From Hepsetus odoe (taxonomy: Eukaryota; Chordata; Actinopteri; Characiformes; Hepsetidae): a DNA stretch of 64,000 nucleotides. Position numbers and translations under genes: made by a program. This document shows, in pieces, positions 1-63,880 of the stretch. Positions within the stretch are counted from its first letter, which is position 1, and every line of letters begins with the position of its first letter. The DNA is taken from assembly GCA_017165825.1 (NCBI GenBank), contig CM029369.1:11260841-11324840 (forward strand), written 5' to 3'. The notes under the pieces are model-generated. The model saw only the letters and a list, made by a program, of their open reading frames with translations, searched no databases and was not told the origin of the DNA.

Positions 1-240
1 TGGAGGCCGAATCTCTACAGCTGCAGTTTGTGGTTGGCAGGAAGCATTAAATGACTGTGGTCATAACATAAAATAGATCACATCATAACACCTGAGTAAG
101 TGAGTCACAGTGAGCGGTCACAGTGAAGGGAGAGGAGAACAGTGTTTCTAGGAAAAGAAAAACACTTGTGAAACTCACTCAGCTCTTTGATGGTCCCACC
201 TGTTTACTTCTTTAGATATATTTTATATCTCTGTGCCCAG

Positions 241-339
241 ATTATTTTATCCTGGAGAACAACTCGCTTCTAAAAGCTGCCCTGAGGTACAAGAGGATCC
301 AGCTCACTGAGTATAAAACCCTACAGACTGATCGCTTTG
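241..339 (+). CDS. dpp10-like copy A exon 18-equivalent
   Basis: cccag|...TTTG|gtaaat, phase 1 to 1. Reads YFILENNSLLKAALRYKRIQ then LTEYKTLQTDRF. YFILE.NS.LK.A matches DPP10 and not DPP6. Confidence 0.88.
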
Positions 340-3300
340 GTAAATATCAGTTCACTCTCATATCATCATAATCAAAGCCTTTCATTTCTGAAAAACCTTT
401 TGTGTAAGCATTTGTAATAAGATCTTAATTGAAATTTTCCCCCAGTAACACGTAATACCTTTTGAAGTTTGATGTTTGTGACACATCTTCATATTAATTT
501 TTGAAGAATATTTCTTTCTATACATCACTGTATTCTCATCTTACAATGCATATGGCAAATGGCATATGGCATTTTGTGGCAAAATATAAATGCTCATTAA
601 CATTTTGATCCCACAGTTACTATATTTGCAGGTCATTGTGAACTGCATGGCACTCTCAGAACAGATTGCTGTAATATTTTGTGCTTCTTGTAGACCTGCC
701 TCTGAAGATTGGCCTTCCGCCTGACTTCTCTGACTCACGCCATTACGGACTTCTGCTGATGATGTAAGCATAGCACTGCACTGTCCAGCCAGCATCCATC
801 AGTTAGCTTTGTCTTCTTTATCATTTTTAGGTGTGAACATGATTTTAAAATAAAGTGATGAATCAGAAATATGTGTTTTTGTAGGCTGAAGCCATAAAAA
901 TGCTAAAATATAACTAAAAATATAACTTGGTTCAGTATTTTAAATAAATTCATGTTCACTCATATCTAACTGTATTAACCAAACTACCTTTGTTATTTTC
1001 TGTAGGTTTAACTCTGCCCAAGCATGTAATTTATCACTGAAAAGCTTGTTAACTGTAGAATAAAGAGAAAATTCAAATAGTTCATTAAATAGGGTTTGGT
1101 TTCTGAGATCTCGCTCATCTTATAACTTTTACATGTTAATTGCCGATCATATTTTAAATATAAATTTATATTAATAATTAATAATTATCGATATTAATAT
1201 TAATCATTATTATTTATTACTATTAATATTGCAGTTTCTGGATTCATGCTAGATGCTGCACTACATAGAATGTTTTAACGGAACAGAGTCCACTGTTTAC
1301 CTGATTAAACTATAAAACAAGTAAATTTCAATCTGTCCAATCTGTCCTTTCCCTGTCCTGTCCCACTCCCACTGTTCTCTTCACAGTGAAATTTCACAGA
1401 ACACATTATATATAGATAACCGTACCTTATTTACTATTCACCTCTTGTGTCGCGACCTGTGCGCCTGCCTGACCTCTGCATTCTCGAGTTATATGTGGAG
1501 ATTGGTCAAGTAAGTGGGTATATAATATCACTCTTTCAACACAACAAAGCAGAGGAGGGGGAGAAAAAGACAGGAAGATGAGAGAAGCAGAGGGCACATG
1601 AGGCTTTAGGAAAAGAGAAGAGATTACATGAGGGGAGGAAAAGGAACAACCGAGGCATCTCATAATGATCATCATTGTGCTGTGTGTTTATATTAAGAGC
1701 TGTTGTGATGAGTGAGAGTGGAACGCAACTGCAGGTAATTTTCCATTCAGAGATGAACACACTCTCGCAGGAAGGGATCTGCTGTATATATTTGTAATAG
1801 CTTGCCTAGAAAAAGCAGATTTATCCACTTATACTGATTGTGTTAAACACTGTAATCACAGTGCTGAAAGATGGTAAACTCTTAATGTGCTCTTCAAAGT
1901 CTTTGGATTTTAATTTGTTTGCCTCCCTGAAAGCAGCACAAGACATCCCTTAGGTGCTAATTAACTTGGCAAAATTACTTTTATCCTTACCAGTATGCGT
2001 TTATGCTTTTGATACCTGCTATGACTTTAGGGTTCACACCTTAAAAAGACCTCAGATGTCTAAGCTGCCATCTGTTCACAAAGTAGTTTAAGAAGCTCTT
2101 AGCGCTCTGTTTTTACAAATCAGCCTGAAAAACACTTGAAGTGAAAGGCTTTTTTTTTTGTTTTGCGTCACCCAGGTCATGCCATCTGGGGCAGCCACAA
2201 AACAGAGAGAGTTTTGTGATTTGCCAGAATATAGCAACTAGACTTGGCTTTAAATGTCTCGGGTTAATTAAGACATCATTGATCAATTGCCTGCTGCTCA
2301 ATCAGGTCACTGTGGACTAAAGGGGAACTTGCAAATGTCAGCAGGTGTTTTTATCTCAGCCCCTGGCTTTAATCCATCTCTCTTAAATTTAGTGTAGCCC
2401 ACTCTCATAATAAAGCAGGTTAGACTTCATTAAATATGGCAACTTTGTTTCTGTGGTACCTTATTTAATGGATGGCAGCAATTCTGGCCATCATTAACAT
2501 TATTTGCATTATAATAGATGATCAAAGCTACTTGTTCTCTGTAAACAGGAATTGTATTAAGTGTATGTCTGCTTTAAACCGCAGGATGTGCTCTCATGTA
2601 TAATGTTTAATGCATTCGTTTATGCTGCAGAGCTTATCTATACATAATATAACAGAACTGAACAGGGGTTCATAGGTTTCTTGTCTTAGACAACCTTGTT
2701 TCTGATCTTTGTGTTTTAGAGACAGTGGCCCTGGTGGTCAGCAGGTGGACGACCAATACTCAGTAGACTGGGACTCTGTTCTGGTCAGCTCTGACAATGT
2801 CATTGTGGCTCACCTGGACGGCAGGGGCAGTGGCTTCCAGGGTCAAAAAATCCTACATGAAGTGCACAAACGTCTTGGACTTGTAGAGGTCCAAGATCAG
2901 CTTGCCGCATTGGAGTAAGGGAGACTTTTGCTGTTTTTGTTGCATTTTTAAAATGCCTTTCATACATAATGATTGACTTTTTTAAAGCCAAAAGTGTGAT
3001 TGCATAGTGTCTTGTGCTCATATGGTATATTCATCTGTGCCAGTTACCTGCTGAAATTTCCATACATAGATCGGACCAGGATAGGAGTGTTTGGCCGGGT
3101 AAGACTGCATTTTACTGCATTAAGCATTGTGTGGTAGAGTGTTTTCTGAGCAGTTAGAGTGTTTGCTTTTTTTGGAGTGCGTGCTTTTTCAGCAAATTGA
3201 TGCTGGGCTTAGTAACAGTTGAAATAAAAAAGTGAATTAAAAAAGACTACAGTGAGTGAGGATATCAAACTGTAAATATAAATTGAAGATATAAGATAAT

Positions 3301-3364
3301 ATTTCCTATAAGATAATACTCCTTCTTTCGGGTGCTCCTGATATATCTTGATAAATATATATAT

Positions 3365-3433
<69 letters not shown>

Positions 3434-3968
3434 TGATATACCATCTTTAACGCTGCCACCTCTAGCTCACTACCATCCTGTAAACCGTCCCTTTCACTCT
3501 TGTTGGTACCCATCTGTCACAGATCACAGGTCACTTTCTCTCTCCTCTCTAGAGCATCTCCACCTCCAAGGTCTCTCAACTGTGTCCATTTAGCTGGTAC
3601 AATGTTTGATTTCTTAGTTATGAATGTTCTGTTTTTGGTTTGTGGCTTTTTTGCAGGGTTATGGAGGATATGTAGCGTCCTCCTGTTGAAATCTTCTGAA
3701 AGTTTGTTTAAACAAAGGCCATGTCAACAGTGACTGACTGGACTTTTTACACGGTAGCACCTTACCTAATCCATGACCTTAACTCAGACTCTAAGCCAAA
3801 CTAGTCTTATCTGCTCAAAAAAACTGGTCGGTCATGGCTTTAACATCCCATCACCAGTGACTTATTCAGAAACTTGGCGCAGTAATTGCTTTGTAAAGCC
3901 AGTTGCACTAGAACATAAGAATCAGCTTCACTGCACAAATAATGTACTCACTAGTCTTCTCACTCTCT

Positions 3969-4004
<36 letters not shown>

Positions 4005-4008
4005 CTCA

Positions 4009-4041
<33 letters not shown>

Positions 4042-4407
4042 TCTCTCCCTCTCTCTCCAGCCTCAGCATTCTCAGAGCGCTACCTAGGAACTCCGTTACA
4101 GGATGATAGCAGATACCAGGTTGGTTTGTTGTTCTTTGGTGTCCTTTCTTGTCACTAAAGGCAAAATTGGGTTACTGCCAAGACTGACTGCTGAAGTAAT
4201 GTACTGTTTTCAAACAGATTCTTGTGCCCTAAAGTGCTATAAATTTGCTATGAGCTTTTCAAGATGTTTTTAATATACCTAATATACCTAATCTACTCTC
4301 CAGTCCTCCAGTGTGCTACAGAATGTCCAGGGCTTCAGAGACCAAACTTTGATGCTGGTACATGGAACTTCAGATGGTGAGAAAAGGAGGGAGAGAAGGA
4401 GGGAGTT

Positions 4408-4438
<31 letters not shown>

Positions 4439-6355
4439 GAGAGATTGATATCTTTTTACTTACTCTTTTTCACTCTTGTTTTCTCCTTCAAGCAAACATT
4501 CACTTCCAACACTCCGCTGAGCTCATCAAGAATCTGGTGAAAGTGGGAGCCAATTATACGATGCAGGTACTGCAAATGCACTGGATGTAAAAGCAGTCAT
4601 GCCACCCCATGTTAAAATCACAACATTAAGGTAGTGACACCTTCTAGTGGAGCATGTAAAAGCTGACAGGAAATAATATAGTGCAGTATGACGATTAAAT
4701 GCAACAACCATAATACAAAATACACCACACCTTAAAAATGCAACAGTCTGGCAAACTCAAAGCTCCCATATATAAGACATTAATTATATTCAACGCCATA
4801 AAGGGATTTAAATCAAACATTTAACTTCACCAATTAGAGCACTCAGTGATTTATCTTCGTGTTTCCAAAGGCCCATATCTGTGGTTACTGCTATACTTGG
4901 TTCAGAAAAGAAATTGTATATATCAGTTACAAAATGGAGAAAAGAGTGGTCAAATGAGAACCTTAGATGAAAGAGACCAAAAAATAATTTACATTAGAAA
5001 CAGCCTTATTTATAGTACTGTGATATGCCTTAACCTGAACTGATTTTCACATTCATATTAAACTACCTCAATCACACACCAAGCCATTACTCATATTTAA
5101 ATGTGTCAAATTGTATTGACTTTAGTTGCTTGTTTGCACAATATTTTTTACTTATTACTGAAACTAAAAAGTGCAAGACCCTTAACCCTGAGTTGCTCCA
5201 GGGGGACTGTCCCTGTAATTAGGACATGTAAGTCGCTCTGGATAAGAGCGTCTGCTAAATGCCGTAAATGTAAATGTAAATGTAAAACTGCATTCAGTGC
5301 TGTATTCAACATTGTTTTCATTCATTTCAACACTGTATTCAATAATGTCTCTGCTCTGTGTGTCAGCTGAATGTGTCTGTGGTGTAATGTATTTAGCCTT
5401 TTGAACAGCACATTATGTTACGTTGTCTTTTGTGTGGCACCATGGTTCTGTAGGAATGTTGTTTCATTTTACTGTGTACTGTGTGAGGTTGAAATGACAA
5501 TGTCTGAGGTCTTAGGCATGTAAGCAAATTGTTTAAACTGTTTACCTTGGCAAAAATGATTTTCACTTATTCCAATAGCACAATACATTATCAGGATATA
5601 TTCAAAAATGATTCATTCAGTAAAAAGTAATATGAATGTCTTGTTATTTCAAATAGTTGATATCTTATAAGCTGGTTTTATGAATGCAGATTTAGGTTCA
5701 GATTTCTTTGTGGTGCAACAAGACACAGTAAACTGTACAATTCTGTCATCAACACACCTGATTACGCATGGATTAACCAAACCAGGTATTGAACAGGAAC
5801 TATAAATTATGCTGGAATTCTCTAAGGAGATTCTGAAATACATTTAACTGCTAATTTTATGTATATATTTTTATTTTAATATCTTTGTATGTATCAATAA
5901 TAGTGTTGTTCTGTGTAAACGCATGCTGCCTTTTTGCATTGAGACTTGAAGTTTAACTTGGACTAAAACCATAAAGACCTGAGACTGGATTTATCCTTGC
6001 ACATTAGGGACTTGACAGAACTCAGACTAACACCTAAGAAACTCGAAACTCATACTTTAAAGACTAGAGACTTTGCTTGCACATTTACTTCCAAGACTCA
6101 GGTTGGACTCACACCTCAGAGACTTGAGACTTGATTTGGACTTGCATGAGGTGCTGTGTGAACCTCTTTGATGTCTGCTAATGGTTATTGATTTTTACTT
6201 TTCTGTGTGTGGTTTAGATTTACCCAGATGAAGGTCACTTCCTCTCCGAGCAAAGCAGGCAGCATCTATCAGCGTCTCTCAGCAGCTACTTCAGATCCTG
6301 CCTGCAGGAGGAAGCTCTGCCACTCAGTGAGGATGAAGAAGAGGAGGAAGAGTAG
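241..6355 (+). CDS. dpp10-like paralogue (copy A), 3' half, nine exons
   Basis: Second dpp10-type gene, converging on copy B. Exons: 241-339, 694-763, 2720-2914, 3044-3098, 3657-3753 (damaged), 4061-4119, 4304-4376, 4493-4566, 6218-6355. They encode the hydrolase-domain part of a Kv4 auxiliary subunit, from the propeller linker to an acidic C-terminus. Eight of nine exons keep open frames and correct phases; seven of these have exactly the same length as their copy B partners and the terminal one differs (138 against 126 nt). The exception is exon 22 (97 against 100 nt), which has three indels and an in-frame TGA. Either the copy is becoming a pseudogene or the assembly is wrong there. The GR-GYGGY elbow lacks the catalytic serine (Gly). 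Introns here are shorter than in copy B. The 5' half lies left of the window. Confidence 0.88.
340..2719 (+). other. Copy A introns between exons 18 and 20
   Basis: AT-rich intronic DNA. No repeat family I can name, apart from an AT-rich patch at about 1140-1235. No further exon seen. Confidence 0.6.
694..763 (+). CDS. dpp10-like copy A exon 19-equivalent
   Basis: 70 nt, phase 1 to 2, reading DLPLKIGLPPDFSDSRHYGL then LLM. Sites tgtag| and |gtaagc. Confidence 0.88.
2720..2914 (+). CDS. dpp10-like copy A exon 20-equivalent
   Basis: 195 nt, phase 2 to 2. Reads DSGPGGQQVDDQYSVDWDSV, includes DGRGSGFQG, and ends VEVQDQLAALE. Sites ttttag| and |gtaagg. Confidence 0.94.
3044..3098 (+). CDS. dpp10-like copy A exon 21-equivalent
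   Basis: 55 nt, phase 2 to 0, reading YLLKFPYIDRTRIGVFGR, separated from the previous exon by an intron of only 129 nt. Confidence 0.9.
3099..3656 (+). repeat. Copy A intron with long (TA)n
   Basis: An uninterrupted (AT/TA)n tract at about 3354-3431 sits between exons 21 and 22 equivalents; the rest is ordinary intron. Confidence 0.8.
3657..3753 (+). pseudogene. dpp10-like copy A exon 22-equivalent, frame-disrupted
   Basis: Good splice borders (tgcag| and |gtagca). Starts GYGGYVAS, then TGA at 3687-3689 in the entry frame. Family-like residues resume in other frames: LLKSSESLFK, then AMSTVTDWTFY. Against the 100-nt copy B exon the pattern is about -1, -4 and +2, net -3, so entry and exit phases still fit although the interior is unreadable. 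Confidence 0.75.
3969..4060 (+). repeat. (CT)n serving as polypyrimidine tract of copy A exon 23
   Basis: Runs up to the acceptor ctctccag| at 4060. Confidence 0.9.
4061..4119 (+). CDS. dpp10-like copy A exon 23-equivalent
   Basis: 59 nt, phase 1 to 0, reading SAFSERYLGTPLQDDSRYQ. The acceptor is embedded in a (CT)n microsatellite of about 90 nt. Confidence 0.93.
4304..4376 (+). CDS. dpp10-like copy A exon 24-equivalent
   Basis: 73 nt, phase 0 to 1, reading SSVLQNVQGFRDQTLMLVHG then TSD. A (GA)n tract follows the donor. Confidence 0.92.
4493..4566 (+). CDS. dpp10-like copy A exon 25-equivalent
   Basis: 74 nt, phase 1 to 0, reading NIHFQHSAELIKNLVKVGAN then YTMQ. Nearly the DPP10 consensus. 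Confidence 0.94.
4567..6217 (+). other. Copy A last intron
   Basis: Holds a tail-only SINE at 5187-5286 (ggataagagcgtctgctaaatg followed by taaatg repeats) and a degenerate LINE 3'-end-like stretch at about 5430-5505 (gaaatgacaat). Nothing else recognised. Confidence 0.6.
6218..6355 (+). CDS. dpp10-like copy A last exon and stop
   Basis: Reads IYPDEGHFLSEQSRQHLSAS, then YFRSCLQEEALPLSED and a Glu-rich end; TAG at 6353-6355. Four residues longer than copy B. A candidate AATAAA lies at 8421-8426, after a G/T-rich stretch. Confidence 0.92.
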   Translation: MYPDEGHFLSEQSRQHLSASLSSYFRSCLQEEALPLSEDEEEEEE

Positions 6356-6517
6356 GACAGAGAGTGCATCTACAGCAGGACCTTTACACACACACACCCA
6401 CACACCTGCACAGAAACCAGCCTGCACAGACACACACACACTTGCTCTCTTTTGGATCTTACTTTACAGAGGCCTGCAGCTCTGAACTGACAGAGAAAGT
6501 AATGAAGACAAAAGGGC

Positions 6518-6598
<81 letters not shown>

Positions 6599-7232
6599 GG
6601 GTGCACATGTGTGTGTGGGTGCGCATGTGTGTGTGTAGCTGTGCTTTGTTTATTTGAGTGTGTATGTGTGTGTATGTGTGTGTGTGTGTGTGATTGAATG
6701 AATGGTTAGGTCTGTAAATATGCATGTTGGTACATGTTTTGGTGTTTAGACAATATGGATGTAAAGGGGTGTGCTTGGGAAGTATATGTGTGCGTGTGTA
6801 TGTATGTATGGGTATTTGTGTTTACCTGCGACCATGAACAATGGACGTTTGTCACTGGAAAATGGATTTGGTTGCCAGGACAGCCTTTAGATCCTTCACA
6901 TATCAGAGAAACACTGAGATCTTAAGCTGGAAGTTTCGTGATCGGGCAAATCACAGCGCAAACTTTTCTGACTGATCCTTCGTTTGGCCATTCACAGTGC
7001 AGTCCTGTCCACATGGAGCTGCTCCAGTCACACAGATGCATGTTTCTTTCTTTTTTTTCTAATAATTTTTCCCCGTTTGTGTGCTGTGGAAGCCAGGATG
7101 AGAGAGCCGTGTTTCATCTGTTACTGCACAAAAAAATGCTCACTGTCTCCATGGCAACCACTCTCACCATGAAGAAGTGCAGTTCTCATCAATTAGTCCA
7201 AAACCACACTGAGGATGAAGCTGCTGGATGGA

Positions 7233-7270
<38 letters not shown>

Positions 7271-10200
7271 CACACACGCACACACACACACACACACACG
7301 GAGTATAAAACCTAGACAGGCCCATGTTGGATGCTCAGAGAGTCAGAGGCCTTGTCCACACTTTAGAAACCATATATTAAGCATTATTGTGTTACTGTAG
7401 CCAAAATGACAACTGTTTAGTATTGTCTCTGAGCAAAAAGCAGTATCGCCTGGAGTAAATTGCAAAAAATATATATATTTTGGCATATAATGGCATTTTA
7501 AGTGAAGGCAAAGTTTTACGTATTCCATATTCTCATTTTCAGATTGTTTTAAGATTATTCAGTTTTTTTTCTAGACATATCATATAAAATAAAATGCTGA
7601 CCAAAAAAAAATCATCTTATTTCTTGAAAGAAGCAGTTATCTTCTTAAGATACCATTTCTTGTTAAAATGATTTACAATAACTTGGAAAGTTTAAAACAA
7701 GCCTAACATCTTCTTGCCAAAATTTTAAATACATGGACTGTTTTTGATAAATCAGTGATCCTTACTGACTACATCTAAGATGCTCTCATTCATTTTTTCC
7801 CCCATTTTTTGGATCACATATTCAGGCTACATAAGCTTTAGGCTGACAGTGGCCATCTACAGAGATGGACTCTATCAGTATTTCACCTGTTGTTAATGCT
7901 GTCATTTTGTCTTCTATATCCAAGCTGATTTAAGTCTCTCATTCCAGTGTAATAGCACAGAAGTATACACAGCATGCTCAGAAGCATTTTTAATGGATAA
8001 GATAAAGAGTATTCTTTATCATGTTTAAGTCTTTAGCAAGATCATGAAACCATAGAACCATGGTGTGGACAGGCTCTGTGTAAGTGTGCATGTGTGTATG
8101 TATATAGTAGACTCCAGAAATGGCGATGTGATTTGTACAGAAGACTGTATCCAGTACATACATACGGTATATTTTTGAGATGTATCAAATCTCATAGTAG
8201 TTTAGCGAGCAGGATGGATCCAGTCACAGCTCATATCTGTTTGTGTTGATTTGTTGGTTTATCTCCAGAGGGGGCTTTTGTATTGCTGATTATTGTTTAG
8301 TTTTGCTGGGGGTTTTTTGTTTTTTTTTGGTTTTTTTTTTTTGGTTGGGGAAGGGGTCCTGAAAAGGGAGGGCGGCTGAAGGTTTGGACTGACTCTTCTT
8401 GTCCTTTAGTCATGAGTATAAATAAACAACTCGTCAAACTGACCCAGACTCAGTAGTGCTATACATTCAACACTCTCTCCATCACAAGAAGCAGAATTAA
8501 GGAAAATGGGAGTGGCCTCTTACATTTTATTAGATTGGTTTGACTATAAATAAAAGTAGTGTTGGTGGTCTAGTGGTAGGATACTTGCCTACAGACCTAT
8601 GGCTCAAGAGCTCCCAGTTTTGAATCCCACCTCTGACTTGCTTCAGGGGGACTGTCCCTGTCCCTGTCCCTGTCCATGTCCCTGGACATGGAAGTTGCTC
8701 TGGATAAGAGCGTCTGCTAAATGCCAGAAATGTAAATGTTGCTGGTGGAGTCTACGAAAGTCATTTAGATTTGATATAGATTGTTGTCTAAAAAGGTAAA
8801 TGCTGTCATCATAGTTACTGATACATGATAGGATAATGTGCAAAATTTTATGACCCCTCACAAATGCATTTTGGTCATTATTATGAAATAAAATGTAATA
8901 TTGTCACAACTTTGTTAGAAATGCAGATTGCATTAAGGAGAAAAAGGAAAAGTTTGTATTTATTATTTATTTGGCTAACGTGCATATGTAAGCATTGCAA
9001 TAATGACACTAAAAATGGGACATTTTCAATGAAACAGTAATAATAAATTCACACATACATACTTGATATTAAGAGAAACATTAGTGTAAAATGTATAATG
9101 ACTCTTCTTACATAGACAGAGATCAATATGCCCGATTACAACCACCCCAGTGTGAATCTGAGTGTGTTCACAAGATCTGGTGTAATTGTGCCTGTTAAGG
9201 ACTATCGTGTTGAATTTCAAGGCATTTAAGTCTTTGTTAGGATTATTTGAGTTAAAAAACAGATTTTAAACCTCGTCTTGGTTTAGAGTCCAAGCAATTT
9301 TACATTGGTCTACATAACTTCAGCATGAACTTTCAAAATAAATAAATCTATACGAAAATAAATAATACAAAACCTTAAAATAGTTAACAAAAATAATTGA
9401 TAAAATTGGCTTTAGCTAATGTGTGATGTATGAACTGTGTCCGTAACACTGATGCATTTACACAAATCAAGGCATAGGAAGAAAAAAAAATATTGAACAC
9501 TTAAATGAAGGTAATAGAAAAGATGCCAGGTATTCACTTCTGCAGAAGTAAATACTTGCTACATTGTAGAGCTCTAATAACAGGAGGTAATCCAGAATAT
9601 TTTGGTATTTTGGTAACAGTGTTAAACAGGTTTGGAGAGTCAGCTGGAAAAAACATAGGCCTGTAATAATAATGTACAAATCTTTCCTTTTATATCACAC
9701 TACAGAGTGATATTCCCCTTTAAAATCTCCAAGGTTCTTCTTTGCTTTATTCACCACCAGGAAAGGTTATGCTGGGGGAAAAAGGGGAAAATAATGCCCT
9801 CTTTTCTATTCATTGAGGCCTCATATCTGTAAGTATCTGTATGTATGTTTACCTACCCATGATATTCGCTGCTATTGTGTGTTTATTTTTCACATAACAA
9901 GAAGAAGCAGAAGGCCCCTGCTGTCGAAGTGAAGAAAGAATGGCTCAGGTAAAAGAGAACACTTCATTTATCCTTTACACTCTGTATGATCTGTCACTAT
10001 ATGCGCTCATGAAAACGCATTCTCTACTGACGTAGCCTGACATTCGAAAAACTCAATTTTGAAGACTCACTTATTCCTCTGACACAGTCCTTCCAGTGTG
10101 TGGTTCATTTTGGCTTTGCCACTGTTGCGACTGATAATTTCCTCTCTAAAGAGCTCCTTTCAACGCCTCTTGCAGGCTGGAGAGGGTCAGGTGAGATTAG

Positions 10201-10298
10201 AGTAAAGTCGTCCATGTGAAGGATGCTCGTTATTGCAGCCATCTTGTTAAATCCTGCCCACGCCATAGGCCAGTGAAGATCACCCATAGCAACAGAGG
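6356..10298. other. Convergent 3' flanks of the two dpp10 copies
   Basis: About 3.9 kb between the two stop codons. Contains (GT)n at 6520-6597, (CA)n at 7237-7299, a complete tRNA-derived SINE at 8560-8742, and candidate polyadenylation signals for copy A (8421) and copy B (9746-9751, - strand). On these signals the transcripts would not overlap. Confidence 0.65.
8560..8742 (+). mobile_element. tRNA-derived SINE
   Basis: A-box-like tggtctagtggtagga at 8565-8580 and B-box-like gttttgaatccc at 8617-8628, then a body with (tccctg)n, and the tail ctctggataagagcgtctgc followed by taaatg. Tail-only relatives are at 5187-5286, 11667-11734 and 43573-43634; a reversed copy lies at about 50204-50385. 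Confidence 0.75.
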
Positions 10299-61802
<51,504 letters not shown>

Positions 61803-62000
61803 GTTTCAGCACCGTGGACAGCGCCCGCCCGCAGTTTACTGGGTGGCCGCTCGCCGCGCGCGCTGCAGTCCTCCTTTCTGCTGCCTATGACATGCCCGCG
61901 CTCTCAGCCAATCATGCCTCGCGTTACAGTTGCGCCAGATGTGCGCGGGGTGGGAGTCGTGAGGAGGATATCAGATTTGACCAGCTCCAGTTACGACTGG
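61803..62000 (-). promoter_or_regulatory. Likely promoter and 5' UTR of dpp10 copy B
   Basis: Immediately upstream of the copy B ATG the AT-rich background changes to a GC-rich, CpG-bearing segment (about 61805-61960, with runs such as cgctcgccgcgcgcgctgc). No clear TATA box was seen. Assignment rests on position and composition; the transcription start cannot be placed. Confidence 0.5.
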
Positions 62001-62736
62001 GATCCTCCACATTACTTACAGCTGCACTTGTCAGACTCTACACCCGGGATTATAGACTATCCCTCATTCAACATTTAGTTTATTGATGGGCAGAGTTCAT
62101 AGCTGATTCAGCTATGACATTTGGATGATGCTGATAAAAATCCTGTCATAATCCTATCCTATCATGTATCTGGGTATCACAGTGTCACTTTATGTTTGCA
62201 TTTATAAAACTGACAAGTCAGTCCTTCGTGAGTACAAGTGAGTACAGCACCAGTGCTTTTAAATGGTCCAAAGAGGTGCAGAGCAAATATGTTTTCACAC
62301 ATATGAACACGGACACTCACTCTTTCATTATTATCTTTATGCATATTATAGTATGTGTATATTAGCATTGCTACATGGAATTATATAGCATTAAACACAC
62401 ACACACACACATGCACACGCACACACATTTCAAAACACATCAAGCTTTGCAGTGAACACAGACAAGCAGCCTATTTTGCATCTATGATGAACACTGCAAA
62501 AGCTTATGCAGCATTATTAGGCCCATGGAGAGTGTGAGTGTGTGTGTGTGTGTGTGTGTATTATATATTTATTTGTGCGAGAAAAATATATAGAGAAAAG
62601 TGGAGGAAAGTGAGAGAGAGAGAGAGAAAAAGAGAGAGAGGGAGAGGATGTGTGTGTGTGTGTGTGTAAGAGAGAGAAAGAGAGAGAGAGATCATTACAC
62701 CGTAGGCTGAAACATTAATATTAATCCAACCTGCAG

Positions 62737-62793
62737 GCTACTCTCCACGGCTCAGAGGTCTTCTCTTTCAGCTTTTATTTATGTTCAAAAGCC

Positions 62794-62798
<5 letters not shown>
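62737..62798 (+). repeat. Dispersed repeat D, copy 3
   Basis: Shares ctctttcagcttttatt.atgttcaaaa with copy 2 and runs straight into (CT)n at 62797-62849. Confidence 0.75.
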
Positions 62799-62851
<53 letters not shown>

Positions 62852-63655
62852 AAGATGTGTGCATTTGTGAGCACTGACATTTCAGAACAAAACTAAAATT
62901 GGTTTGATTACAATTTTTGGATTTTCTTCAGCAGACTGAGCAGTAATCTGTGAATTTTTTCTCTCAGTATGAGTGCCATTATGCTTCTGCCCCATGTTAA
63001 AGCACATAGAGGATTCTAGTACTCATAATGCTGCAGGCACCAGCTGGGAAATCCTTTGCAAAAAATCTGCCTCAATATGTGGAAACATCTTTTTGCCCTG
63101 TGACTCAGTGCTTGGGTTAATAAAAGCAATGTCTTTTAGAAAATTTATAAAAGTAAGTGGCAAGCATGTACACACGTATTCTCACCCCTTCCCCCACTCT
63201 AACATTCAAAGACACTCTTTATTATCCTCTTGGGTTTTGCCTGTGCCTATGTGTTAGTGTAGTGTTTAAGTGCCATTCTGCTCCTTTACTATGTTGTATT
63301 ATGTAAACATCTTTCATGTTGCCATAGGCTTTAACTGTCAGTGTGTCAGTTTTATGCCTGCAATATGTGTGCATGTGTTATGGTGGGAGATAGTATATGT
63401 GATCCCTTGGACTTTCATATCAACATTATACATGTGTAAATAAATATATTTAGATAAAAACGTTGTACTGGTCTTCAAATGTGTCTAATTTTTTTCAATG
63501 CCCAGGCTTTCTATGCTTTCAATGGCACTTTTACATCTCTAGTGTATTTCTGGGAAAATAACTTAATTTTTTCCTCATTTTCATTTAAGTCAACAGTGTT
63601 CCATTGATAATTTTTTGGATTTAATATATTTTTATTGTGTTGTGACAGCGTCTGA

Positions 63656-63880
63656 ACATTATGATGAAGTTGTGAAAACAGCTCAAATGATCATCAGCTC
63701 CAAGCTTCCATCAATCCAGGACATTGACACCTTAACAAGAGACCCCAGTCATCCTGCTGCAGGACCTTTTCACCTTCTTGCCCTCTGGCAAATGACTGAG
63801 GACAATTTGATCTGAAACAACAAGATTTCGGGACAGCTTACACCACCATTCATAGCTTTGAAACATAGAAACTGTTAAAT
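63656..63880 (+). mobile_element. Decayed LINE reverse-transcriptase C-terminus
   Basis: VVKTAQMIISSKLPSIQDID and DPSHPAAGPFHLLAL align with the C-terminus of the inner LINE ([33 protein letters not shown]). Reading frame lost after that. Confidence 0.7.

Noticed and set aside
1..25. Possible end of an exon 17-equivalent of copy A (reading RPNLYSC before gtttgt)
   Set aside because: Too short, several residues fewer than the copy B exon, and the upstream part is outside the window.
6364..6725. Open frames of His-Thr, Cys-Val, Ser-Leu or Arg-Glu repeats here and at many other sites
   Set aside because: They are translations of (CA)n, (GT)n, (CT)n and (GA)n microsatellites, open on both strands at once.
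8565..8640. tRNA gene
   Set aside because: A and B boxes are present, but no cloverleaf can be formed and a SINE body and tail follow.
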